From the NCBI RefSeq assembly GCF_051106095.1, contig NC_135793.1, positions 8,361,001 through 8,425,000 on the forward strand: a DNA stretch of 64,000 nt, in the 5' to 3' direction. The number at the start of each line of letters is the position of its first letter. The stretch's first letter is position 1. Of the stretch, positions 1 through 10,100 are shown one piece after another. The notes beneath the pieces were generated by a model. The model did no database searches, was not told the origin of the DNA, and saw only the letters and a program-made list of their open reading frames with translations. Position numbers and translations under genes: made by a program. This stretch comes from Pogona vitticeps (taxonomy: Eukaryota > Chordata > Lepidosauria > Squamata > Agamidae).

Positions 1-1387
1 CTTTCTGCAGTACATGGAGATATAACGTACCAATGATTTCATGTTTGGCAATACTAATAGAGTGTTTTTCAACCAATCAACCATTAATAGTTGAATTAGG
101 GAAAAGCTCAGAAGACATCCTTCCTGTGAAGGGGTCGCCTCTGGCGGGCCATCAGTCCTCCCCCGAACATGCCAGCGGGGTCTGTGGATCTGGTGGTGAG
201 CAAAGGACAAGGACAAGGGATGGAACAGCCCTGCAGCAGCTGGAGACCATGAAAGGGTGTGTGTGGAAGGACACTTGCATCTAGAGGAAGCTGTGTGGGA
301 TGATGCCAGGGAGGAGTGGGGAGATTCCCCGAGTGCAGAGGGGGTGTGAGAACCATGAAGCCCCCTGTAACAAGGTTCCTCCCCCAGTTCAGGGTCCCCT
401 GAGGACAGGCCATTCAACCCCAGGAAGATTGCTTTTCTCACTGCTTTCTGCCTTGATGCCAAGCCAGCCCCCCACCCCCCAGAGGCAATGCTGGAGATGG
501 AAAAGATAAAAAGAATGGCAGTGGCATTTCCAGAAGCAACAGCCACAATCACCGCAGCCACCACCACCACGTTTCCACAAGCCTTAAGCCTTGTCCAAGC
601 TGCGGGCTTGTCCTGTTTTGCTGAAACACCAAACTTTTTTCCAGTTGAGGTTTCACTTTTTTGGAAAAAGGGATGCCCCGCCCCCTTTCTGCTGTCCCTG
701 TCGCCTTCCTACCTAGTCCTGCCACCTGAGGTCAAGGTCTCTAAAAGTGGCATTGGCAGAGGACAAGACAGCAGCGGGAAGACCAGGCAGGGAAGTGACA
801 GGCGCAGTGGGAAGGGCATCTGTTTTGCTGAAAGTGAAGCATCAAGTGGGGAAAAAAATCAACATTTCATTTTGCCTAAATGGGGTCCCCAAACCAAACC
901 ATGAACTAGCCTGATTAGTGGGGGTTTTTTTCAGTTCACAGTTCAGTTTGTGCCCATTTCTAGTCATGATCTTCCTTGAAGGGTAATTTTCTTTGCTTTC
1001 AAATAGGCCTCTGACTTGCAGAGCTATCCTCCCTTTGCTAGCAGTGTGCAAGATGTCAAATTTATCCACAAACTGATATATTACCTTGGATCCTGGAAAC
1101 CAGTTTCAAATAGTAGTGTGAATTTACTAACTGGGAAGTATAATAGATAAATAGATTAAATTAGGCATCCTTCAGTCTCGAGAGACTATGGCAACATGCT
1201 CTGAATGGAGGATGTCTAGTAGGGGTGAGAAGGCCAATTCGAGAGTGACAATCCCTTCCATGCTGAAGACAAATACATTTTGTCCCTTGTCCAGCTCCCT
1301 GATTTGGCTGTTTTTGGGACTGCCTCTTTATTTATTATAATAAACAAACAACTCTTTGTATACCTCTTGGTGTCTAATTTGTCACTT
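1..1387. other. Intergenic sequence, no gene seen
   Basis: No supportable coding exon. 1163-1270 contains a segment (TTAGGCATCCTTCAGTCTCG...) that I take for an old interspersed repeat from memory of squamate sequence. An A/T-rich TTTATTTATTATAATAAA stretch is at 1328-1345. Confidence 0.5.
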
Positions 1388-1580
1388 AAAGGTAAAGGTA
1401 AAGGTTCCCCTTGACAATTTTTGTCCAGTCGTGTTCGACTCTAGGGGGCGGCGCTCATCCCGCTCTTCAAGCCATAGAGCCAGCGTTTGTCCAAAGACAA
1501 TCTTTCCGTGGTCACATGGCCAGTGTGATTTAGACACGGAACGCTGTTTACCTTCCCACCAAGATGGTACCTATTTCACT
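1388..1580 (-). mobile_element. SINE of the GGTAAAGGTTCCCCTTGAC family
   Basis: Starts with repeated GGTAAA units, then CCCCTTGACAATTTTTGTCC and GTCGTGTTCGACTCTAGGG. It matches the reverse complement of the copy at 59015-59205 over most of its length. Common in lizard genomes. Confidence 0.75.
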
Positions 1581-1592
1581 TAATAAATGTTA

Positions 1593-1810
1593 ATATTTAT
1601 TTATTATTTATTTATTTATTGGACTTATATACCGCCCCATAGCGCTACAAGCACTCTCCGGGCGGTTTACAATTTTAATTATAAAGGCTACACATTGCCC
1701 CCCCCAGCAAGCTGGGTACTCATTTTACCGACCTCGGAAGGATGGAAGGCTGAGTCAACCTTGAGCCGGCTACCTGGGATTTGAACCCCAGGTCGTGAGC
1801 ACAGTTTTTT
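1593..1810 (-). mobile_element. LINE 3'-end fragment with TTTA tail
   Basis: A TTTATTTATT run followed by TATACCGCCCCATAGCG, then CCGACCTCGGAAGGATGG and GATTTGAACCCCAGGTCGTG. This has the look of a CR1/L2-type LINE or derived SINE tail in squamates. Confidence 0.5.
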
Positions 1811-2555
1811 AGCTGTATATGCAAATATGCAAATAGAGAAGTTGGGAGCTATTTCCATTGTGCTGGCTCTATTGCCCTTTGATTGTGTTTGTACATTCAA
1901 AAAGAAATAAATGAATGTAAATGAAGATGCCCTGAAGGAACAGTAACAGATAATACATAGGGTCAGTAGAGCAGAAGTGTCATTTACCAGTTCCCACCAG
2001 CAGCTATTCGGAATGCTGCCCATCAAAAACATGGGGACAAAAAAGGAAACTGTAAGCCCGTCTGGACAGTGAGGGGGCAGAAAAGATGAGGATGGAAATC
2101 TTCCACTGACAGCCACATAAAATTTTCTGCATATACGGTCCCAGTTACATCATTGTAGCGCACACTGTGCAGGTTCAAAGGCTATGACAGAGTATTAGAG
2201 TTCTCTTTAATCTCCCATTTCTATCCATCTATAGCTGAGGCTATCCAGCAATAAGCTAAGCATAAAGGCATCACAGACACCTACTGCAGGGTTATTTTTA
2301 TTACTTCCTTGCCCTGCCCTCCACCTGTTCTTCAATCTATAATTGAATTTCATCAGCAGGATAACTTTTCTGTCTCAGTGGGCATCCCCATTCCTATCAT
2401 GTCTTAAATGTCTACAACCTTAAAAAGCAACTCATTCAACGCTTGCCTGCAATAAAACTTTATTCACCCACCTCCCACTTCAGCAACTTCACATATAGAG
2501 AATTCCTTTGATGCAATATTATTCATCTTTCAGAAGGGGAAAATTACACACCTAC

Positions 2556-2685
2556 CAATCATTTTCAATTCCTTTCCAAGAATGTCTACCAGCTTTTGGT
2601 TAAAATGGTCAAGGTGTTTCTTTCTGGCATCAACAAACCCCAAAGCATCTGTGACGCCAAATATATTGGCCAGTGCCCTATCGAG
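2556..2685 (-). other. Unassigned exon-like coding segment
   Basis: Minus-strand open segment of 130 nt coding LDRALANIFGVTDALGFVDA then RKKHLDHFNQKLVDILGKEL and KMI. It has a pyrimidine-rich acceptor ending GTTGAAAG and a good donor G|GTAGGT, phase 0 to 1. The composition is protein-like, with no repeat character. I do not recognise the family. It could be an exon of a minus-strand gene continuing below position 1, or chance. A minus-strand AATAAA lies at 2459-2464. Confidence 0.35.
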
Positions 2686-4079
2686 CTTTCAACGAGATGA
2701 AAGGGCAACAGCAGCGCAGAATCACATCACTCACGGAAGCACTACTGTTGCATAGGGTTTGATACCCGTGCACAAATCTGCACTTTGCTTGCTTGCCTAG
2801 GGAGGCATGACCCCCTATGCTGATGGGACCTTTCACTCCCAGAAGTTCAACTGAATACTGTATTGGCCAATTTCTAGTAATACACAGCCTAATATTTTGC
2901 TGCACATAAAAACACAGATAAATGAAAGCATTTACTGATTCCAACTGTGCTATGTTACCCAGCACTAACGTAGGAACTTGGATATGTCAAATCCATGAGT
3001 TCCAGCTACTCTATTGTCTTAGAAATGCCAAGCAACTTTGTTTTCTTTATACGAGGGTAGGTGTGATATAAATCCAATAGTCTAAACTGGGCTTAATTCA
3101 ATATTACACCAATGTTGAGATTAACTTTAGCTGCAGACCTCAAAGCCAGAACAATCTTGACAATTTTTTGACATTTCTCTTTCTTCTCCCTTCTCTAATG
3201 CTCTCTTCACCTTATCCGATGAAGAATTCTGTGGGATTTCAAAGCAGACATGCTTTTGGTGTTGTATGAATGTCCTAACAAAAATTACTGCCTAACTCTG
3301 GATGAAGTTGGTTTCTTACATCAAATCAATACAGGCTCCTCTCCAATGCCCTGCTTTTCCAAATGATTGAGTCTTCCTCCTATCAAAATATATACTCTTC
3401 TGATTGTTAAGTCTGCATTATGATCATAGTCCAACTGACTACAGTATATATTTCCATCAAGGTAGCAGCATTTTGAATATTGTACAACTAAGTCTTTCCC
3501 CACTGTTTCCACACTCTTCACATTCTGTTTCATTACGGCAGCTCATCTCTAGGGCTTTGTATTCTGTGACATCACAGCAGTTTGAACATGGCATCTGAAC
3601 GGGCAACTCTACTTTTCTTGGAGGAACCACCTCGTTAACCACATCGCCTGTGTGTAACAATATTAAAAAGACATATAAAACGGCACAACATTCCAATAAA
3701 TAATTTAATAAGGTCACATGACAATGGAGAGACTGCAGCATCCTCCTTAAAATTCCCCCTTGCCGGAGACACTGGATCGGGAAAGGCACAGCTTGCTGCA
3801 AATCTCACCTTGCAAGAAGCTGCACCAGGAAGGACCTCTAAAACTCACATGGCTCTTCACAGAAGATACAGACTTGGACCCATCCACTCTCCCCCCTTAC
3901 GCTCCACCCCAGCTCTTTTGGGAAAGCACATACAACAGGATCTGAAGAGGTCTTTCCCCCTTTCACCCAAGGCACACTCCCAAGACTGAGTGTTCAGACA
4001 GGCAAAGAAGGCATGAAGATGCAGGGATTAGGGGGAGGTGAGCGGGAAGGTCAGCTGGATCGCCAATCCGAATGGATCC
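2686..4079 (-). other. Probable SLC25A14 3' UTR and downstream sequence
   Basis: Directly past the SLC25A14 stop on the minus strand and free of obvious repeats. It contains an acceptor-like site and open segment at 3460-3639 (GDVVNEVVPPRKVELPVQ...), which I do not recognise and regard as weak. Confidence 0.4.
3703..3708 (-). terminator. Possible polyadenylation signal of SLC25A14 (ATTAAA)
   Basis: A minus-strand ATTAAA hexamer about 370 nt past the SLC25A14 stop. It is the first common hexamer variant I see downstream. An AATAAA further on (2459-2464) is an alternative or belongs to another transcript. Confidence 0.35.
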
Positions 4080-4121
4080 CTAGAAAGGGAGCCTCTTCAG
4101 CTGCTCATAGGTGATAAAAAA
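4080..4121 (-). CDS. SLC25A14: SLC25A14 terminal coding mini-exon (exon 9)
   Basis: Thirteen codons plus stop: [13 protein letters not shown]. Human SLC25A14 ends [13 protein letters not shown]. The acceptor is CTCTGTGTCAG and the phase (0) fits exon 8. Only 42 nt of coding sequence separates the acceptor from the stop, so automated models could easily end the gene early at exon 8. Confidence 0.92.
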   Translation of the reverse strand, partial: FFITYEQLKRLPF

Positions 4122-7100
4122 CTGACACAGAGTTAAGGAAAATCCTTCAGGAGTCTTGGTTTGCCATTCTACCCCAGTCCAAATTTTCAGTGATTCAACT
4201 AACCAAGTAGAGGGCAAAAGGTACAAAGCAAGCAGCCTATAAAATTCAAGCAGCCTATAAAACCAGTGTATTTGGAGCAGAGAAGAGGCAATGCACAGAA
4301 GTCTGCAGAGTGTAACTTGAGCCCCTTATTACGCATCCTGCGTTCTGGAATTATAGAATCAGTAGCTGACTGAGTACGTTCCAGCCTGGGAAACTCATCT
4401 TCCAGCACTATCTCTTGTTCCATTTTAGGCTGTTTCAGCATAAGGTTTTCAAAGTAAGAAAGATTCAGCAGTGGTTTACAATGTCCTTCTTCTACATGGT
4501 GTTACATACAGCACTGATGTTACCTGTCTGTCATGGGTTTGGAGGGAAAGTTCCATCCTATGGGGAGTGGAAGGCGGGACATCAGGAGGAGGGGCTGTAC
4601 TGTATATATATGTGATGCGTGTGTGGAGAAGTTGAGAGACGCTGGGATGTGAAGAAGCAGCAGCTGGGAAGAAGAAGCTGGTGTGGGAGTCTGTGTGTCA
4701 GACAGGGTACTACTGTGTGTCAGTACCAACCTGATAGGTTCAGGTGTCTGTTGGTTAGCCAGAACTGATAGGTTCAGGGTCTGTGCTTCAAGTTAAGGGT
4801 TCTGTGTGAACCAAACTGTGTGTATGTATGAGTGAAACTAAGCCACGTTACTATATCTTATTCACCTAATCATTTTATTTTCCCTGTGTGTTGTTTTAAA
4901 TAAACCTTATTCTTTTATTTGTTGAAAATCCATCCCTGGTCTGTGTGACTTCTTATAGGGAATGGTTGGTGGCAGCTTAGTTAAAGTGTGACAGATCCCA
5001 GTAGGTCTGGGTTTGTCACATTGATTGGTGTCCAGCGTGTGGGATACGACTGGTCCAGTTGTCCAGCGGTCCAGCAAAGCCTTGGCAAGTGTGCCCAGAG
5101 CAAGGGGGGTCTAGTCAGGGACAATCTGAGAGCACGTAGGTAATCTTCTAGGTGTGCCTCACGGGGGGGTGCACTAGTAGAAGAACGTGTAACCTCAGAT
5201 TGGGGGCTAGATTAGGGAGCTCTGAGGCAGCCTGTTTTGGCGGGAAAAAGCTGAGGCAAAACTGTGAAATAGCAGTGAGCTAGCTTGTCTGCTGAGAGGC
5301 CCAGCAGAGGGGGGTAGACTCTAGCTCGCAACAGTTGCAAGTAGTGCTGAAGGACAGCAGCAATCTATAGGGAAAGCTGGTTCTGAGGCAAAAGGAAAAA
5401 AAAAACTGGTCGTTTTATTTTGAGGCTTGACTTTTTAAAGCAGCCTGTTCTGGGGGGGAGTATGCCCTTGACTCGAAGACAAATGGCAGAAATGGGTGAA
5501 GTGAAAGACCCCCAGGTAGACCAAGGTTCTGAGGATGAATTGGGCTCAGTGCAGGGTGACAGCACGGGAGAACAGACCTTAGAACTCAGAAAAATGCTCC
5601 TAGCCCAACAGCATGAATTTAGAATGAGACAATTGGATAGGGAGGCCAGAGAAAGAGCTGAAATCAGTCAGGCAGAGGCAGATGCCAAGAAAAGGGGAAT
5701 GGCCATGAGGATAGAAGAGATGGAACTGGAACACAGAGTTAGAATGGCACAATTAAAATTAACATTCCTAAATAAGAAAAATAACAACTTATCAGTTGAA
5801 GAAATTGCGGAAAGAGAAAAGTATGAGGCTCAGGCCAGACAAAGTGAGCAAGATCTTGAAAAATATAATCAGCAAAAAGACATTAAATTAAAAGAAATCA
5901 GAGATAAGACTGAAGAAAAAGTAAAAGAGATAAAAGCTAGGGCTGAGGAAGAAATTTTACAGATCAGGGCTGAGTTTGAGGCTAAGCAAAAGGAGCTGGA
6001 TTTGAGAATAAAAGAGAAGAAATTGCAGCTAGACTAGAAACCAAAAGAAGGCACACAGGTTAAGGCACAACATCAAAATCTGAAGTCTTCTGAAGAAAAC
6101 ATGAGGGAAACATGGGACCCTAAGTACTCTCAGGGACCAGGGAAAAGCCAGCAAGGGGGAGGGGCCCATGGTGAAGGGAAGCCCTCAGACATGAAACCAA
6201 GACCTCAGATTTTGGAGGGAAAACCAAAACAGGATGAGAAAGACTCAAAATACACCAGAAAATGCTATTTCTGTCAGGGAAAGGGCCATCTAATCTCAGA
6301 GTGTGAGAAATTAAAGCAGCTAAAAGGAATGGTGCCTCAGGATTCGAGTGGAACCAAGCCAAAAGCTGTGTTCTGTGTCCAGAAAGAGCAAGGCTCATTG
6401 TCACTGAGGGAGCCTGTTGCCATGGCTACTCAATCTGGAACAGCTACATCTGCTGATCAGGCTGAGGAAAATGGTCCTCTTGTAGAGGTCAGGCGCTGCC
6501 TGCTGGTGAGAACAGATTCTCAGTTGTTTGAAACAGCAGGGGTGGACGTAGGAATACTTGGCCATCAGTATCGGGGGCTGCGGGACACTTGTTCTCAGGT
6601 GACCCTGTGCCATCCAGATATTATTCCTAGGGAATATCTAATCCCAAATGAGAGCATGAAGGTGGCAGGGATTGAGGGGCAGGTAATCTCACTGCCAGTC
6701 GCGGAGGTACCTGTGAACTTTCAAGGCTGGAGGGGAGTTTGGCGGCTAGCGATTTCATCGACTCTGCCAGCAGCCGTGCTCGTGGGAAATGACCTGGCTG
6801 AACATGTGAAACGGGTGCTAGTGATTACACGTTCACAAGCCACCACGGGGACAGTTCAGGGGGGTAATGATGAGCCAGAGACGGAAGCAGAGGGGAGTTC
6901 AGAAGCTGTGGTGGAAACCTTAACCACAGACAGCAGATTTGGACAAGAGCAAAAGGCAGACGCCACTCTCCAAAAGTGTTTTGAACAGGTGACTGACGCC
7001 CAGCTAACACCTGAAACCCCAGTGAGATTTCTGGAGAAAAAGGGGATTTTATATAGAGAGACCCTGAGGAATATCTCAAAAGGGGGAGATGGGATCAGAA

Positions 7101-10100
7101 GTCAGCTGGTGGTACCTGAAAAGTATCGCCCCATGATCTTACAAAGGGGGCACTCTGACATGTTTGCTGCACACTTAGGGGTGAACAAAACACAGCAGAG
7201 AATCACACAGAATTTTTACTGGCCTGACATAGGGAAGCAGATCAGGGAGTTCTGTAAACAATGTGATGTGTGTCAAAGGCAGGGGAATAACCGCGACAGG
7301 ACCAAAGCAAAGTTGTGCCCTTTGCCTGTGATTGACACTCCGTTCAAATGCATAGGGGTGGATATTGTGGGACCTTTGCCCAAGGCCACAAAGAGGGGGA
7401 ACAGGTTCATTCTCACCATTGTGGACCATGCCACAAGGTACCCTGAAGCCATACCCTTGACTAACATTGAAACTAACACAGTGGCAGATGCCTTGGTGGG
7501 GTATATGTCCAGGATGGGATTTGCCTCAGAAATAATCACAGATTTGGGCGCATCGTTCACATCAAAGCTCATGAAACGCTTATGGCAAATCTGTGGAATT
7601 AAGCACAAGGAAACTACTGCCTATCATCCTGAAAGTAATGGGTTAACTGAGAAGTTCAATGGGACTCTAATGCGCATGATTAGGGCTTACTTGGCAGAGA
7701 ATCCAAACAATTGGGACCAGAAGCTGCAATCCCTTTTGTTTGCTTATCGATCAGTGCCACAAGCCAGTACCGGGTTCAGTCCATTTGAACTTTTATTTGG
7801 GAGAAGGGTGAAAGGGCCCCTTGATTTGATCAAACAAAATTGGGAGCAGATCACCCAGGATGACCCACAAGACGTTGTAACATATATAGACTCTTTAAGG
7901 CATGACCTAAAGAGAAACCTAGAGCTAGCAGCAGAGACCCTGCAAGCTCAAAAGGTCAGAAAGAAAGCTTGGGATGACCAGGAAGGCAGGGAGAGGCACT
8001 TTAACCCAGGGGAGGGAGTGCTTTGGCCTGGGCTCTGTAAAGAGAACAAACTGCAGCTGGGTAGCCCAGAAATAAAATACTTGGGTCACATGGTAGGGGG
8101 AGGAGTGATAAAACCCCTAGAGGCCAAAATAGAAGCAGTTCGTGATTGGCCTAGACCCAACACCAAGAAAAAAGTCAAATCATTTCTTGGGTTGGTGGGC
8201 TACTACAGAAAGTTCATCCCGAGGTTTAGCGAGATTGCGGCTCCGCTGACCGATCTGACGAGGAAGAAGACTGATGACCGCATCCCGTGGACCAGCGACT
8301 GTGAGGCGGCGTTCCAAAGGTTGAAGGAGGCGCTCGTCCAGTATCCAGTGCTGCGTGCTCCAGACTTCGACCGGGAGTTCATCATCTACACCGATGCGTC
8401 TAACAGTGGGGTAGGAGCAGTTCTGTGCCAGGAGGATGAGAATGGTGTCCAGCATCCAGTGTCCTACCTGAGTAGGAAGCTCCAGAAAGGTGAGAGACAT
8501 TTGGCAACCGTGGAGAAGGAGTGTTTGGCCATAGTCTACGCGATCCAGAAGGCCAAGCCTTACATCTGGGGAAGACATTTTGTTCTGTGCACTGACCATT
8601 CACCACTGCAATGGTTAAAGACAATGAAAACCCACAATAGTAAACTTATGAGGTGGGCTTTGAATCTGCAAGACTATGACTTTGAAGTGAAGGTGGTCAG
8701 AGGGTCAGTGAACTGTGTTGCTGACGCCTTGTCAAGAAGACCTGAAGATTGAAGACGGCGAAAGAACATGGACTATGTGTATATATTGATGACAAAAAGT
8801 TAAATGTACCTATTTTTTGAATTTGGTTTGTAAGAATAAAGGTAAATTGATGTAATGTATATGGTAAATGGTTAAATGCCTAATTGATATGGTTAACTTA
8901 GAATGTAAGTATAAGTAAGTATGATATTGTATGTATAACTGTTTTGTGTATTTTATCCAGGTTGTTTTTTTGGTGAAAAGCACCTTAGCTTTCCCCCTAC
9001 AAAACAACTTATAAAGAGGGGAGGTGTTACATACAGCACTGATGTTACCTGTCTGTCATGGGTTTGGAGGGAAAGTTCCATCCTATGGGGAGTGGAAGGC
9101 GGGACATCAGGAGGAGGGGCTGTACTGTATATATATGTGATGCGTGTGTGGAGAAGTTGAGACACGCTGGGATGTGAAGAAGCAGCAGCTGGGAAGAAGA
9201 AGCTGGTGTGGGAGTCTGTGTGTCAGACAGGGTACTACTGTGTGTCAGTACCAACCTGATAGGTTCAGGTGTCTGTTGGTTAGCCAGAACTGATAGGTTC
9301 AGGGTCTGTGCTTCAAGTTAAGGGTTCTGTGTGAACCAAACTGTGTGTATGTATGAGTGAAACTAAGCCACGTTACTATATCTTATTCACCTAATCATTT
9401 TATTTTCCCTGTGTGTTGTTTTAAATAAACCTTATTCTTTTATTTGTTGAAAATCCATCCCTTGTCTGTGTGACTTCTTATAGGGAATGGTTGGTGGCAG
9501 CTTAGTTAAAGTGTGACAGATCCCAGTAGGTCTGGGTTTGTCACACATGGTACTAATGAAAGTTAGCTTACATGTCACCACTGTTATCTGTGAAAGATCC
9601 TCTGCCAGCATCACTTTCAGGTACCATTGCTGTACAATAGCTGCCTTCCCAAGATTTCTCCAACCCACCACCATTGGAATGATCCATTTTCTGCTGCTGA
9701 TGAAACTGTTACTCCTGAAGAGGGTGGATGCATCTTAGTCTGGTGTCGGAACTGTGAACCTTCCGCCTTGGGCGACTCTGCTCTCGGCTTCTCTGACAAA
9801 CTCAAATTCTCTCACTACATTAAGGATGACCAAATTAATGCAGCCTTTGTTAGGCTGTGCAACCTAAAACAGCATTTTCCTTCTTTGAAGCCACACTGCA
9901 CTGTTAACTCATATTTAGCTTCTGATCTACAACAATCCCAAGATCTTTCTTGAATGCAGTACTGGTGAGTCAAACACCTCCCATTTTGTAACTGTTTCTC
10001 TCTTCTTCCTAGGTGAAGAACTTTGCATTTATCTCTGTTACATGTCATTCTTTTGTTTTTAGCCCTATGGCCAAGCCTATCAAGATCTTTTTGAATTTTG

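Larger units (their letters stand above)
4500..9545 (+). mobile_element. Ty3/Gypsy-type LTR retrotransposon, young but incomplete
   Basis: Full LTR-to-LTR element: 5' LTR 4500-5020, 3' LTR 9025-9545, both 521 bp, TG...CA ended. A 5-bp target duplication CATGG flanks it (4495-4499 and 9546-9550). The LTRs differ at about two positions, so the insertion is recent. A TGG-type primer-binding site follows the 5' LTR near 5026, and a polypurine tract (AAAGAGGGGAGG) ends at 9024. Parts seen in order: a lysine/glutamate-rich coiled-coil gag-like frame (5420-6037), a CCHC zinc knuckle, an HHCC integrase zinc finger and integrase core, then an RT-thumb/RNase H segment with the TDAS and DALSR signatures. 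The set of pol parts is not whole and the order is not the usual one. I count it as broken, with a few breaks. It lies antisense in the last intron of SLC25A14. Confidence 0.93.

Noticed and set aside
9627-9953. Plus-strand 108-codon frame starting [12 protein letters not shown]
   Set aside because: Its second half overlaps a minus-strand CR1 reverse-transcriptase fragment; no domain and no splice support.
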